From Candidatus Cetobacterium colombiensis (GTDB taxonomy: Bacteria > Fusobacteriota > Fusobacteriia > Fusobacteriales > Fusobacteriaceae), in the NCBI RefSeq assembly GCF_033962415.1, contig NZ_JAVIKH010000006.1, forward strand, positions 62,001-126,000: a stretch of DNA of 64,000 nucleotides, given 5' to 3'. Below are positions 16,815 to 25,134 of this stretch, piece by piece (the first letter of the stretch is position 1; every line of letters begins with the position of its first letter). Both the position numbers and the translations under genes were made by a program. The notes below the pieces were generated by a model. That model was not told the origin of the DNA and searched no databases. It saw nothing but the letters and a program-made list of their open reading frames with translations.

Positions 16815-17757
16815 AATTTAACCTCCTAAATATCATTCCTAAAAATATTCCACTTCCTAAAATTCCTGTTATTAAACCAATTGGAATTTCATGAGGATAA
16901 ATAACCCATCTACCTAAAATATCACAAGCTAATAGAAAGAAACTTCCTAAAGCTCCTGTTGTATATATACTTTTTGATAGATTATCACCTCTATACATTG
17001 AAACAATATTAGGAATTATTAGACCTAAAAATGGAATTCCACCTATTGTTATCATAACTAAAGATGAAATTATACAAACTAATATCAAACCTAAATTTAC
17101 AATCATTTTATAGTTTAAACCTAAATTTACTGCAAATTCTTCTCCCATTCCAGAAATTGTAAAATGTTTTGAATATACAAATGCCAATATTACTAAAGGA
17201 ATTGTTAAATAAAGTAATTCATAATTCCCCTTTAAAACACCAGAAAAATCACCAAATAGCCAACTATTTATACTCTGGATTAAATCTCCTTTATACGCAA
17301 AAAACATTGTTAAAGAACTTAGAATTCCACTGATCATAATTCCTATTAACGGTACTAAGGCATTGTCTTTTACATTTATTTTTCTAACTATACCTAGAAA
17401 TAAAAATGTTCCTCCTATTGCAAAAATTGTTGCTATTAACATCTTAAAAATTATCGATTCTTTTGGAAAAAATAGTAACGCAACAAGAATTCCCAATTTT
17501 GAAGAATCTGCCGTTCCAGCTGTTGTTGGTGATACAAATTTATTCATTGTAAGTTGTTGCATTATTAATCCACATATACTCATTCCAAATCCAGCAGTTA
17601 CAATACTAATTGTTCTAGGTATTCTACTTAATAAAAAAATAGTATTACTGTTGCTTCCTTGAACAAATAAATCTTCTAAGCTCATAGTTGCAACTCCATA
17701 AAATATTGATATTATTGATAAAATTATAATTAAAATTGATATAATAACATTATTCAT
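16804..17757 (-). CDS. iron-siderophore ABC transporter permease (YclN/FatD-like)
   Basis: The 317-residue FecCD-type permease is the first gene of the four-gene transporter operon. Family features include SRIPRTISIVTAGFGMSICG near 43, SPTTAGTADSSKLGI near 76, SGMGEEFAVNLGLNY near 200 and GGIPFLGLIIPNIV near 245. Ribosome site AAGGAGAA precedes the start. The promoter region upstream carries two inverted repeats, one shared with the TonB receptor and esterase promoters. Confidence 0.88.
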   Translation of the reverse strand: MNNVIISILIIILSIISIFYGVATMSLEDLFVQGSNSNTIFLLSRIPRTISIVTAGFGMSICGLIMQQLTMNKFVSPTTAGTADSSKLGILVALLFFPKESIIFKMLIATIFAIGGTFLFLGIVRKINVKDNALVPLIGIMISGILSSLTMFFAYKGDLIQSINSWLFGDFSGVLKGNYELLYLTIPLVILAFVYSKHFTISGMGEEFAVNLGLNYKMIVNLGLILVCIISSLVMITIGGIPFLGLIIPNIVSMYRGDNLSKSIYTTGALGSFFLLACDILGRWVIYPHEIPIGLITGILGSGIFLGMIFRRLNFES

Positions 17758-17772
17758 TTATTCTCCTTGAAA

Positions 17773-17842
17773 ATATTTTGTTTAACAAAATATATTATAC
17801 CAATAATTTTCATATTGTCAATCAACAAGTTGTAATTGCAAC
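17773..17842 (-). promoter_or_regulatory. promoter and operators of the siderophore ABC operon
   Basis: On the minus strand -35 TTGACA (17816-17821) and -10 TATAAT (17794-17799) are 16 bases apart. A perfect 10-1-10 inverted repeat, ATATTTTGTT-T-AACAAAATAT (17773-17793), covers the likely transcript start. A second repeat, GTTGTAATTGCAAC (17829-17842), sits just upstream of the -35 and matches the GTTGCAAATGCAAC motif at 20489 with two changes. Confidence 0.75.
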
Positions 17843-17846
17843 TAAT

Positions 17847-17881
17847 TAAAAAAAGAGATTAGAATTAACCAATCTCTTTTT
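17847..17881 (-). terminator. terminator after the TonB receptor
   Basis: On the minus strand AAAGAGATT pairs with AATCTCTTT around a 10-base loop, followed by a T run, just past the receptor stop codon. Confidence 0.75.
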
Positions 17882-17886
17882 GTTTA

Positions 17887-19842
17887 TTAGAATGTAAGCT
17901 TAGCTCCCATAAAGAAATTTCTTCCTGGAGCTGGTCTTGCTACGTCTTTTTTCTCTACTAAATTATAATGCTCATCAAATATATTATTTATTCCAGCTTT
18001 TACTGTAAAATCTGGTGTCACTTTATATCTTAAAGCTAAATCAACAGTGTTGTAAGATTTATTTTTTATTCCTTGAGCAATCTTATCTCCCACATATAAA
18101 TATGTCACTGTTCCATCTAATTTAGTTGTGAATTTATAATTAGCACCTATATTTAATTTAACTCTTGGAACCTCTTCTAATCTATCTCCATCATTACTTT
18201 CACCATCTTGTACTGCATTAATATAAGTTATTCCCTCTGTTAATGTTAAGTTTCCAAAATAATTTTCTATATTTAGTTCAATTCCATCTCTAGTTGTTTT
18301 ATTAATATTATTCCATGTTATATTGTCATTATCTATTTTTGTTTTTGATATCTCTTTATCTTTATTTATTTTAAAGAAACTTAAAGAAGCAAAAGTGTTA
18401 TCTAAAATATAATCTTTTATTCCAATTTCAAAAGTATCAGATGTTTCTGCTTGAACATTATTAAAAGAAAGTAATCCATCAACTTTATCTGTCATCTGCC
18501 CTGGCGTTGGGGACATATATCCCTTTTCATATCTAAAAAATACATTTCCTGTATCTCTATATTTATAACTAATTACTCCTTCGTATGCTCTATTTCCATC
18601 ATCAATTTTACTTTGAGTACTTCCTTTGGAATCTTTTGTTTTTAAATCATATTTTGCCCATTCATATCTATAACCTAAAGTGAATTCTAATTTTTCTGTT
18701 AAGTTATATCTATTCAATACATAAGGTGATATTATATCTTTTTTATAATGGTTACTCGATTTTCCACTCTTTGCTGAAAGACTTTTTCCTTTGTAATCAC
18801 TTTCAATTGTATCTAATCCAACTATTAGACTTCCTTTTTCATAATTAACAACTGACTTTAAAAGCACTCCAGTTGTATTTTCTTTTATATCTTCTGTTGA
18901 AACTGTAGGCTTTGATTTAGAATAGTCTGTTGATACTCCATCATTTTCTATTTTATTATTATAAATCGTTGTAAATAAATTAAATGTTTTATTTGGAGTA
19001 AATTCATATTTACCTATGATACTTTCCCTTGTAAATTTTGTGTCTGAATACACTTTTCCAGGTGCTTTTCTATCTTCTTCTAAAATAATTTTTGAAGCTC
19101 CATCTGTATCTTTTTCATTTTCTACAAATCTTGATCCTTCTAATTTAAATTTATGAGCATCAGATAATTTATAAACTAAATTTCCATCTATAAAATCATT
19201 TGATAGTTTCTCCTCTTTTCTATATCCATGATTGTTTTGTCCAGAGTAATTCACTCCAAAACTTAATTTATCGTTTATATTATAGTTACCTCCAGCAGCA
19301 ACTCTTTTACTATTATATGAAGAATAATCACTTTCTACGTATCCTCCATTTTTCGTATTATCTTTCGTTATAATATTTACAACTCCACCAGAAACTCCAT
19401 TTCCATATAAAACAGCTCCTCCACCAGGTGCAATTTCTATTCTTTCAATGTTACTTACTGGAATAGAATTTATAGACAATGATTTATTAAAAGCATTCAG
19501 TGGATTTATAGCCACTCCGTCTAATAAAACTTTTACATTTGACAATGCTGCATCTCCACTACCTCTCATATCTATTACTGGTCCATTTTTTGAGTAAACT
19601 ATATTTACATTTGGATTATCTTTTAATATATCCTCAACATTTTTATAATTTTTTTCTTCTATTTGTTCTTTAGATATCAACGCCACATTTGTTGCTTCAT
19701 CTAACAGAGTCATTTCTGTTCCAGTTGTAGAAATAACTGATTCTCCCAAATGAACTCCCTCTGAAAAAAACTCATCCTCTTGTAGTGTTGCTGCCATTGC
19801 TGATGCACAAATTAAAAATGATAAAATAGTAATTCTTTTCAT
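17887..19842 (-). CDS. TonB-dependent outer-membrane siderophore receptor
   Basis: This 651-residue protein has a signal peptide (cleavage after about residue 17, ASAMA), a plug domain from about 40 to 160 with VEDILKDNPNVNIV, DMRGSGDAALSNVKVLLDGV and IERIEIAPGGGAVLYGNG, and a 22-strand barrel domain ending in FFMGAKLTF with the C-terminal Phe. A classical TonB box is not obvious, although EGVHLGESVISTTG lies in the right place. It would import a ferric siderophore, heme or cobalamin-like ligand; the adjacent FecCD-type transporter favours a siderophore. Its promoter carries two inverted repeats. Confidence 0.92.
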   Translation of the reverse strand: MKRITILSFLICASAMAATLQEDEFFSEGVHLGESVISTTGTEMTLLDEATNVALISKEQIEEKNYKNVEDILKDNPNVNIVYSKNGPVIDMRGSGDAALSNVKVLLDGVAINPLNAFNKSLSINSIPVSNIERIEIAPGGGAVLYGNGVSGGVVNIITKDNTKNGGYVESDYSSYNSKRVAAGGNYNINDKLSFGVNYSGQNNHGYRKEEKLSNDFIDGNLVYKLSDAHKFKLEGSRFVENEKDTDGASKIILEEDRKAPGKVYSDTKFTRESIIGKYEFTPNKTFNLFTTIYNNKIENDGVSTDYSKSKPTVSTEDIKENTTGVLLKSVVNYEKGSLIVGLDTIESDYKGKSLSAKSGKSSNHYKKDIISPYVLNRYNLTEKLEFTLGYRYEWAKYDLKTKDSKGSTQSKIDDGNRAYEGVISYKYRDTGNVFFRYEKGYMSPTPGQMTDKVDGLLSFNNVQAETSDTFEIGIKDYILDNTFASLSFFKINKDKEISKTKIDNDNITWNNINKTTRDGIELNIENYFGNLTLTEGITYINAVQDGESNDGDRLEEVPRVKLNIGANYKFTTKLDGTVTYLYVGDKIAQGIKNKSYNTVDLALRYKVTPDFTVKAGINNIFDEHYNLVEKKDVARPAPGRNFFMGAKLTF

Positions 19843-19859
19843 AACCCCTCCTTATTTAG

Positions 19860-19899
19860 TTGCAAATGCAATTATATACAACCAAACTTTGGTTGTCAA
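19860..19899 (-). promoter_or_regulatory. promoter with two operators upstream of the TonB receptor
   Basis: On the minus strand a perfect -35 TTGACA (19894-19899) and -10 TATAAT (19871-19876) have a 17-base spacer. A 9-1-9 inverted repeat, ACAACCAAA-C-TTTGGTTGT (19878-19896), fills that spacer and reaches into the -35. TTGCAAATGCAA (19860-19871) overlaps the -10 edge and the start site. Occupation of either would block RNA polymerase, so this strong promoter is built to be repressed. Confidence 0.8.
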
Positions 19900-19942
19900 A
19901 CTTTTTTATTTGATATACTTTGTATTGCAATGTAATTTATTT

Positions 19943-19970
19943 TTGGAATAACTTATTTTTGGTGTATAAT
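19943..19970 (+). promoter_or_regulatory. promoter of the MarR-type regulator
   Basis: A -10 TATAAT (19965-19970) with -35 TTGGAA (19943-19948) and 16-base spacer places the transcript start near 19977, so an ATG at 19976 cannot be the start and 20003 is preferred. Confidence 0.6.
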
Positions 19971-20002
19971 AGGGTATGAAAATTGTTTTGGAGGAAAATC
20001 TT

Positions 20003-20437
20003 ATGAAGGAAACTATAGAATATGAAAATATCGGTAGATATTTTTCTCAAATGTATAGAAAAGGGCGTATATTTTATGCTCATGAATTAAAAAAGTTTGG
20101 TTTAGGATCTGGACAATCTATTTTTTTATTTCAGTTATATAAAAAAGATGGAGTAACACAAGATGAACTTGCTAACACCTTATATATTGATAAAGGAACC
20201 ACAGCAAGATCTTTAAAAACTTTAGAAAATCAAGGCTTTATAAAAAAAGAAAATTTAATTACTGATAAACGTTCAAATATAATCTATTTAACACCAAAAG
20301 CTCTTAAATTAGAAAAGGAAATTACAAACATTTTAAGAAAATGGGATAGTATACTTAGTTCATCTTTAAGCGAAGAGGAAAAAAACACTCTTCTTGTTCT
20401 ATTAAAAAAAATTTCTGATAGTAATGGCTTAAAATAA
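20003..20437 (+). CDS. MarR-family transcriptional regulator
   Basis: Start at 20003 (MKETIEYENIGRYF) follows GGAGG at 19990-19994, giving 144 residues, the usual MarR length. The winged helix is clear: DGVTQDELANTLYIDKGTTA, then RSLKTLENQGFIKK, then the wing TDKRSNIIYLTPKAL. The gene lies between the TonB receptor (divergent) and the esterase (same direction). Copies of a TTGCAAATGCAA-type repeat occur at both neighbouring promoters and at the ABC operon promoter, the symmetry expected for a MarR dimer. It is the likely local repressor; its ligand or metal is unknown. Confidence 0.88.
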   Translation: MKETIEYENIGRYFSQMYRKGRIFYAHELKKFGLGSGQSIFLFQLYKKDGVTQDELANTLYIDKGTTARSLKTLENQGFIKKENLITDKRSNIIYLTPKALKLEKEITNILRKWDSILSSSLSEEEKNTLLVLLKKISDSNGLK

Positions 20438-20488
20438 AAAGTATATACTTTTTGTATTTTTTATGTTACAATAAGTTTTATTAAAATC

Positions 20489-20502
20489 GTTGCAAATGCA
20501 AC
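20489..20502 (+). promoter_or_regulatory. inverted repeat upstream of the esterase lipoprotein
   Basis: GTTGCAAATGCAAC is a perfect 6-2-6 inverted repeat, 24 bases before the start codon and downstream of a possible -10 TACAAT (20467-20472). It repeats the 12-base core found at the TonB receptor promoter (19860-19871). Confidence 0.75.
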
Positions 20503-20525
20503 AAAAATAAAAAGGAGATGATTGT

Positions 20526-21521
20526 ATGAAAAATAAATTTATTTTAACATGTGCATTAACTGGTTCTATATTAACTGGATGTTCAACAGCTGAAAAAACT
20601 AATGGTTATTATGCTAAAAATGGTTGTTTTATAGAAACTGATTCAAAACCTATAATTGCAAGTAAAACATCTTTAGATACAAGCTATATAAAAACTAAAT
20701 ATTTAAACATTCCATATGAATCTATCCCTAATAGTCAAAAATTAGATATCTATCTTCCCAATGAAGGAAAAGGTCCTTTTCCAGTTATAATTGGAGTTCA
20801 TGGAGGTGGATTTAAATTTGGAAATAAAGATGGTGCTATGAACCAATCTATGGTCAATGGAGTTAAAAAAGGTTATGCTGTCGTGATGATTAATTATAGA
20901 TTAAGTGGCGAAGCTAAATTCCCTGCTGCCATTGAAGATTTAAAAGCATCAATTAGATATATTAAAGCAAATGCTAAAAAATATAATTTAAATCCCAATA
21001 AAGTTGCTCTTTGGGGAGCTTCTTCAGGAGGAAATCTTGTATCTTTAGCAGGAACTACTGGCAATAGAGAGATTTTTAATAATCCAAAACTTGGAAATGC
21101 TGGTGTTTCAACTGAAGTTCAAGCAGTTGTAGACTGGTTTGGACCTATTAATTTCTTAACTATGGATGAAGAATTTGTAGCTGAAGGAATAAAAGGACAG
21201 AATCATAATTCAGCAGATTCTTTTGAGTCTCAATATCTTGGAGAACAAATTACCAAAGTTCCTAATTTAGTAAAAGAAACAAATCCTGAAACGTATATTT
21301 CTAAAAATACTCCACCATTTTTAATAGAACATGGTACTGCAGATGTTTTAATTCCATATACGCAATCTATTAATTTTGCTAAGTCTTTAGAAAAAGTCAT
21401 TGGTAAAGATAAAGTGGAGTTAGTTCTTTTAAAATGTGCTGGTCATGGACAAGCTTCAGCTTTTGATACTGAAGAAAATTTAAAAATTGTTTTTAATTTC
21501 TTAGATAAAACCCTTAAGTAA
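20526..21521 (+). CDS. alpha/beta-hydrolase fold esterase lipoprotein
   Basis: The 331-residue protein begins with a lipoprotein signal ending SILTGC, so it is anchored in a membrane outside the cytoplasm. It has the hormone-sensitive-lipase-type layout: oxyanion motif HGGG (VHGGGFKFG), nucleophile Ser in WGASSGG, Asp in GTADVLIP and His in CAGHGQ. It stands alone after AAGGAGATG. Shared operator sequence with the TonB receptor and ABC operon suggests it works with them, for example hydrolysing an ester siderophore to release iron as Fes/IroE do, though those are not this exact subfamily. A general carboxylesterase role cannot be excluded. Confidence 0.85.
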   Translation: MKNKFILTCALTGSILTGCSTAEKTNGYYAKNGCFIETDSKPIIASKTSLDTSYIKTKYLNIPYESIPNSQKLDIYLPNEGKGPFPVIIGVHGGGFKFGNKDGAMNQSMVNGVKKGYAVVMINYRLSGEAKFPAAIEDLKASIRYIKANAKKYNLNPNKVALWGASSGGNLVSLAGTTGNREIFNNPKLGNAGVSTEVQAVVDWFGPINFLTMDEEFVAEGIKGQNHNSADSFESQYLGEQITKVPNLVKETNPETYISKNTPPFLIEHGTADVLIPYTQSINFAKSLEKVIGKDKVELVLLKCAGHGQASAFDTEENLKIVFNFLDKTLK

Positions 21522-21889
21522 ATAAATTTGTATTACATTGTATTACACTGCCTAAAAAACAAGTTTTACAGCGTTACACAACGTTTTTTTGCATATTGTA
21601 CAATTGTAAAATAAATTGAATTTGAACGCCTTCAATTCAGTTTAAGAGAGTCATTTTTCTGGACTTTTGTACGTAAAATAGTAAAACGGAGTTTATATCC
21701 TTATTTTTTATAACTAATACAACTAAAGTATCTATCCAAGGAACAAAAATTTGGTTTTATTGAATTTTCTATGCCTTTAATCAAAGGGATTATACTGGAA
21801 AACACTTCAATTTATAGGGTACTTTTTTTGTATTGTATGGTATATTATAGAAAAAAGAATCTATCATACATAATAAAGAGGTGGTTGGC
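21522..21889 (+). other. 368-base non-coding stretch before moeA
   Basis: No convincing gene is seen. It holds a perfect 10-base tandem repeat, a CGTT-ACAC-AACG inverted repeat (21572-21583) followed by a T run, and a hairpin-capable segment, GTATG...CATAC with TAGA...TCTA (about 21835-21871), just before the moeA ribosome site AGAGGTGG. The last may be a leader structure. I could not match it to the known Moco riboswitch. Confidence 0.5.
21528..21547. repeat. 10-base tandem repeat
   Basis: Two perfect head-to-tail copies of TTGTATTACA lie just after the esterase stop codon. Each contains the inverted core TGTA-T-TACA, so it may be a protein-binding site. Confidence 0.5.
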
Positions 21890-23104
21890 ATGGAACAAAT
21901 CAATTTAGAAAATGCAATTGAAATTTTATTAGAAAATGTAAAACCTTTAAAAGAGATTGAAGAAAAATATATTTTAGATAGTTTAGGATTTGTCTTAGCT
22001 GAAGATATTATTTCTCCACTAAATAATCCACCATTTAATCGTTCGCCATTAGATGGATTTACTTTCAATAACTTAGATACTTTAGGAGCTACAAAAGAAA
22101 ATCCCATCACTTTTAAAGTTATATCTGAAGTTTTTGCTGGAGATTTTTCAAAAGAAACTCTTAATCCAAAAGAAGCCTTTAGAATAATGACTGGAGCTCC
22201 TATTCCAAATGGATGTAATTGTGTTATAAAACAAGAAGAAGTATCCTTTGATGAAAACACTAAAGTTCTAGAAATTTATAGAGAATTAAAACCTTTTGAA
22301 AACTTTTGTTTTTTAGGTGAAGATCTTAAAGTTGGAGAGATTGTTGTAAAAAAAGGAGAGGTTATCACATATAATCATATTGGTGTTTTTGCATCGCTTG
22401 GAATTAATTTAGTTAAAGTTTTCAAGAAACCTAAAGTTGGTATTTTAAGTTTAGGAAGTGAACTAACTATGCCAGGAGAGCCCTTAAAAGAGGGGAAAAT
22501 TTTTAACAGTAATCTCTTTACTTTAATTAGCAAACTTAAATATTTAGGTGTTGAAGGAATTATGTATCCTCCTATGAGTGATGACCCTCTAACTGTAACT
22601 AATTTTATTTCTAAAGAATTAAAAAATTTGGATATTTTAATAACTACTGGTGGAGTTTCTGTGGGAAAAAAAGATATCATGCATGATGTAATTAGAGAAC
22701 TAGAAGCCAAAAGATTATTTTGGAAAATTAATATCCAACCTGGAACTCCAGTTTTAGCTTCAGTTAAAGATGAAAAACTAATACTTTCTCTTTCAGGAAA
22801 TCCATTTGCATCTTTAGTTAACTTTGAACTTTTAGGAAGACCTGTTCTTTCTAAAATGAGTCTAAACTCTATAAAAGAAACTTCAACAATTGATGGTATT
22901 GTTAGAGGAGAATTTAGTAAAAGTTCATCTAAAAGACGTTTTATAAGAGGGTATTTTAAAAATGGTGAAATATTTTTAAACAATAATAAACATTCTTCAG
23001 GTACAATATCATCTCTTATTGGAAAAAATGCCATTGTAGAAATTGCTCCTGGAACTCCTCAGTTAAAAGATGGAGATAAAGTGAAGGTGATTTTAATTGA
23101 TTGA
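21890..23104 (+). CDS. moeA: molybdopterin molybdenumtransferase MoeA
   Basis: Start at the ATG 21890 (MEQINLENA) is supported by AGAGGTGG upstream; a GTG at 21881 lies in that site. The 404-residue protein has the MoeA order: N-terminal SPLNNPPFNRSPLDGF, FRIMTGAPIPNGCNCVIKQE near 99, then the molybdopterin-binding domain with GILSLGSEL, ITTGGVSVGKKD near 250 and the SLSGNPFASLVNF segment, and a C-terminal barrel. It inserts molybdate into molybdopterin. It overlaps the next gene by 8 bases and sits upstream of a molybdoenzyme. Confidence 0.93.
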   Translation: MEQINLENAIEILLENVKPLKEIEEKYILDSLGFVLAEDIISPLNNPPFNRSPLDGFTFNNLDTLGATKENPITFKVISEVFAGDFSKETLNPKEAFRIMTGAPIPNGCNCVIKQEEVSFDENTKVLEIYRELKPFENFCFLGEDLKVGEIVVKKGEVITYNHIGVFASLGINLVKVFKKPKVGILSLGSELTMPGEPLKEGKIFNSNLFTLISKLKYLGVEGIMYPPMSDDPLTVTNFISKELKNLDILITTGGVSVGKKDIMHDVIRELEAKRLFWKINIQPGTPVLASVKDEKLILSLSGNPFASLVNFELLGRPVLSKMSLNSIKETSTIDGIVRGEFSKSSSKRRFIRGYFKNGEIFLNNNKHSSGTISSLIGKNAIVEIAPGTPQLKDGDKVKVILID

Positions 23105-24185
23105 TATTAAGGATATTAACGTTTTAATTTTAGCAGGTGGAAAAGGTAGTCGAATGAACTATTGTAACAAAGCCCTTTTAAAATACAATAATACAACATT
23201 TTTAGGTCATTTATCTGAGCTTTTCTCAGACTTTAGTAAAATATATCTTTCTTTAAATAGTTCTCAAAATATTATTACAGATTCTTTTATTAGAGTTGAT
23301 GATGACTTTAAAGATATCGGACCTATATCAGGGCTTTATAAAGGAATTTTAGAAAGTGATTTAGAATATATTTTTACAGTTCCTTGTGATGTTCCTAATC
23401 TAAATAAAGAATTTATAAACTATATCTCTAGTTTTGTATCTCCTTATTATGACGCTTTTATAGTTCGAGATAAAAATGGATTTATACATCCTCTTCTTGG
23501 AGTTTATAATAAAAGTTGTTTAAGTATTATTAAAGAATCTATTAAAAATGAGGACTATAAAATTTTAAATATAATTAATAAGTTAAATGTTAGATTTATA
23601 GATTTAAAATATACTATTTTTGATGATAACTATATATTAAAAAATATAAATACTTTTGAAGATTACAATACTTTAAATAAAAAAACAAAATTCTTTGCAG
23701 TTTCAGGTATTAAAAACTCTGGAAAAACAACTTTAATAACTAAACTTTTAGAAAAATTTAAAGAAAACAACTATAAAGTTGGAACTATCAAACATGATGG
23801 TCATGATTTTCAAATGGACAATCTTGATTCTGATACTGATAGACATATAAAATCTGGTGCTCAAGGAACACTTATTTTTTCAAAAAGCAAATATATGTTT
23901 TTAGAAAATTCTCTAGAAAAAGATTTAGATTTTTATTTGGATTTTTTTAAAGATTATGACTTTATAATTTTAGAAGGATTTAAAGGCAGTTCTTTTCCTA
24001 AAATAGAAGTGATTCGAAAAGAGATTTCTAATATCAGTCAATGTAATAAAGAAAATCTCCTTTTCTATGTTAGTGATTTAAATTTTATTGAAAATAATGA
24101 AAATTTAGATATTTTAGACATTAATGATATTGATAGTATTTTAAAAAAAATAAAAAGCTTTCTAAAAAAAGATGACCTTGCTTAA
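23097..24185 (+). CDS. mobAB: MobA-MobB fusion for Mo-bis-MGD cofactor synthesis
   Basis: The start is a TTG at 23097 (IDIKDINVLILAGG), behind GAAGGTGA and overlapping the end of moeA. Residues 1-190 are a MobA nucleotidyltransferase with LILAGGKGSRMN and PCDVPNL near 100. Residues 200-362 are a MobB P-loop protein with GIKNSGKTTLITKL, VGTIKHDGHDF and a final LEGFKGSSFPKIEV. MobA attaches GMP to molybdopterin, and MobB assists with GTP. Fusions exist in other bacteria. A diverged second copy lies at 62200-63285. Confidence 0.9.
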   Translation: MIDIKDINVLILAGGKGSRMNYCNKALLKYNNTTFLGHLSELFSDFSKIYLSLNSSQNIITDSFIRVDDDFKDIGPISGLYKGILESDLEYIFTVPCDVPNLNKEFINYISSFVSPYYDAFIVRDKNGFIHPLLGVYNKSCLSIIKESIKNEDYKILNIINKLNVRFIDLKYTIFDDNYILKNINTFEDYNTLNKKTKFFAVSGIKNSGKTTLITKLLEKFKENNYKVGTIKHDGHDFQMDNLDSDTDRHIKSGAQGTLIFSKSKYMFLENSLEKDLDFYLDFFKDYDFIILEGFKGSSFPKIEVIRKEISNISQCNKENLLFYVSDLNFIENNENLDILDINDIDSILKKIKSFLKKDDLA

Positions 24186-24196
24186 GTCATCTTTTT
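24164..24196. terminator. bidirectional terminator between mobAB and the TDT carrier
   Basis: AAAAAAAGATGAC and GTCATCTTTTT pair around a 9-base loop, spanning the mobAB stop codon. T runs flank both ends. Confidence 0.85.
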
Positions 24197-25119
24197 CATT
24201 GCTCTTTTTTTAAAAAATAAAACTCTATAAATCTATAAAGTGTATAAATCACTGAAATTGTAGTTACAGCAATTTCGATCCAAGCTAAAAAACTAAAAGA
24301 TGGAAAAAGTTTTCCAAACCTTGTAGCTGCAGTTACACTTATTGTTAACGGGAAAGTAAATGCTGCAAAAGTTGGTGCAAAGGGTAGAGCTTTAGCTCTT
24401 AAAACTCCCAGCCATGCTGTAAAAGTCCCAGTAAAAGCTGCTATAGCCAATAAGCATGCCGCAGTTTGATTTACATTAAATATTCCACTTAAATAACCTG
24501 CTAATAAAAGATTTACCGGTGCCGCCACAACTGGAATAGTAATTCTATATTTATTTTCAAAACCTAGTCTAATACCTCTAACTATTATAACTGGTAATAA
24601 AGTTACTACAGAAATCAAACCAATCCACCAAAATGATTTTGCCCAAGGATCAAATCCCATATGTGTAGCAGTTACAGCAACAGTTATTATTCCTCCATAT
24701 GTTACAAACCATCCAAAATGAAATTCCAATAACTTTCCTAATTTTATTCTATAATAGGTAAATGTAAACCAAATAATCAAATGTACTAAAGAGGCTATAA
24801 ACCATACTGTTCTTCCTAACTCTGGATTATATCTATAGACATAGGTTGACATTATTAAAATTGCCATATCTAAAGATGTCACAACAGCTCCCTTCATCGT
24901 ATCTTTTATATCCTCTAAAAAAGATTGATAACAAAAGATTATTTTTAAAATATATGTTGTCACCAAAAGCAATGATAAACCTATCGTTAGAACAAAAATT
25001 TTTTCTCCGTATTTAAATCCAATCCCATCCCAAGCAGACCCCAATCCAACTATACCAAGTCCTAAAGCTGAGGCCCCTGAGGGATATTTTTTTAATTTGT
25101 CTATTAGACCATTTTCCAC
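24196..25119 (-). CDS. TDT-family (TehA/Mae1/Ssu1-like) membrane carrier, second copy
   Basis: The 307-residue protein has about ten membrane segments and the TDT pattern: an N-terminal KKYPSGASALGLG and a late FAPTFAAFTFPLTISVTA matching the HPG..TFP region of its paralogue at 1537-2475. It follows the molybdoenzyme gene by 15 bases, so the two share a transcript. A role in moving an anionic substrate or product of the enzyme (for example nitrite, sulfite or a carboxylate) is inferred from linkage alone. Confidence 0.8.
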   Translation of the reverse strand: MENGLIDKLKKYPSGASALGLGIVGLGSAWDGIGFKYGEKIFVLTIGLSLLLVTTYILKIIFCYQSFLEDIKDTMKGAVVTSLDMAILIMSTYVYRYNPELGRTVWFIASLVHLIIWFTFTYYRIKLGKLLEFHFGWFVTYGGIITVAVTATHMGFDPWAKSFWWIGLISVVTLLPVIIVRGIRLGFENKYRITIPVVAAPVNLLLAGYLSGIFNVNQTAACLLAIAAFTGTFTAWLGVLRAKALPFAPTFAAFTFPLTISVTAATRFGKLFPSFSFLAWIEIAVTTISVIYTLYRFIEFYFLKKEQ

Positions 25120-25134
25120 AAAATATCACTTCCT

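Noticed and set aside
17773-17793. Fur box upstream of the siderophore ABC operon
   Set aside because: The repeat is perfect, but it does not match the GATAATGATTATCATTATC-type Fur consensus; kept only as an unassigned operator.
21572-21583. Possible ModE-type molybdate site CGTT-ACAC-AACG before moeA
   Set aside because: It only partly resembles ModE sites and lies over 300 bases from moeA; too weak to call.
22375-23034. 219-residue open frame on the minus strand inside moeA
   Set aside because: It lies opposite a clear moeA with intact motifs, has no ribosome site and no recognisable protein features.
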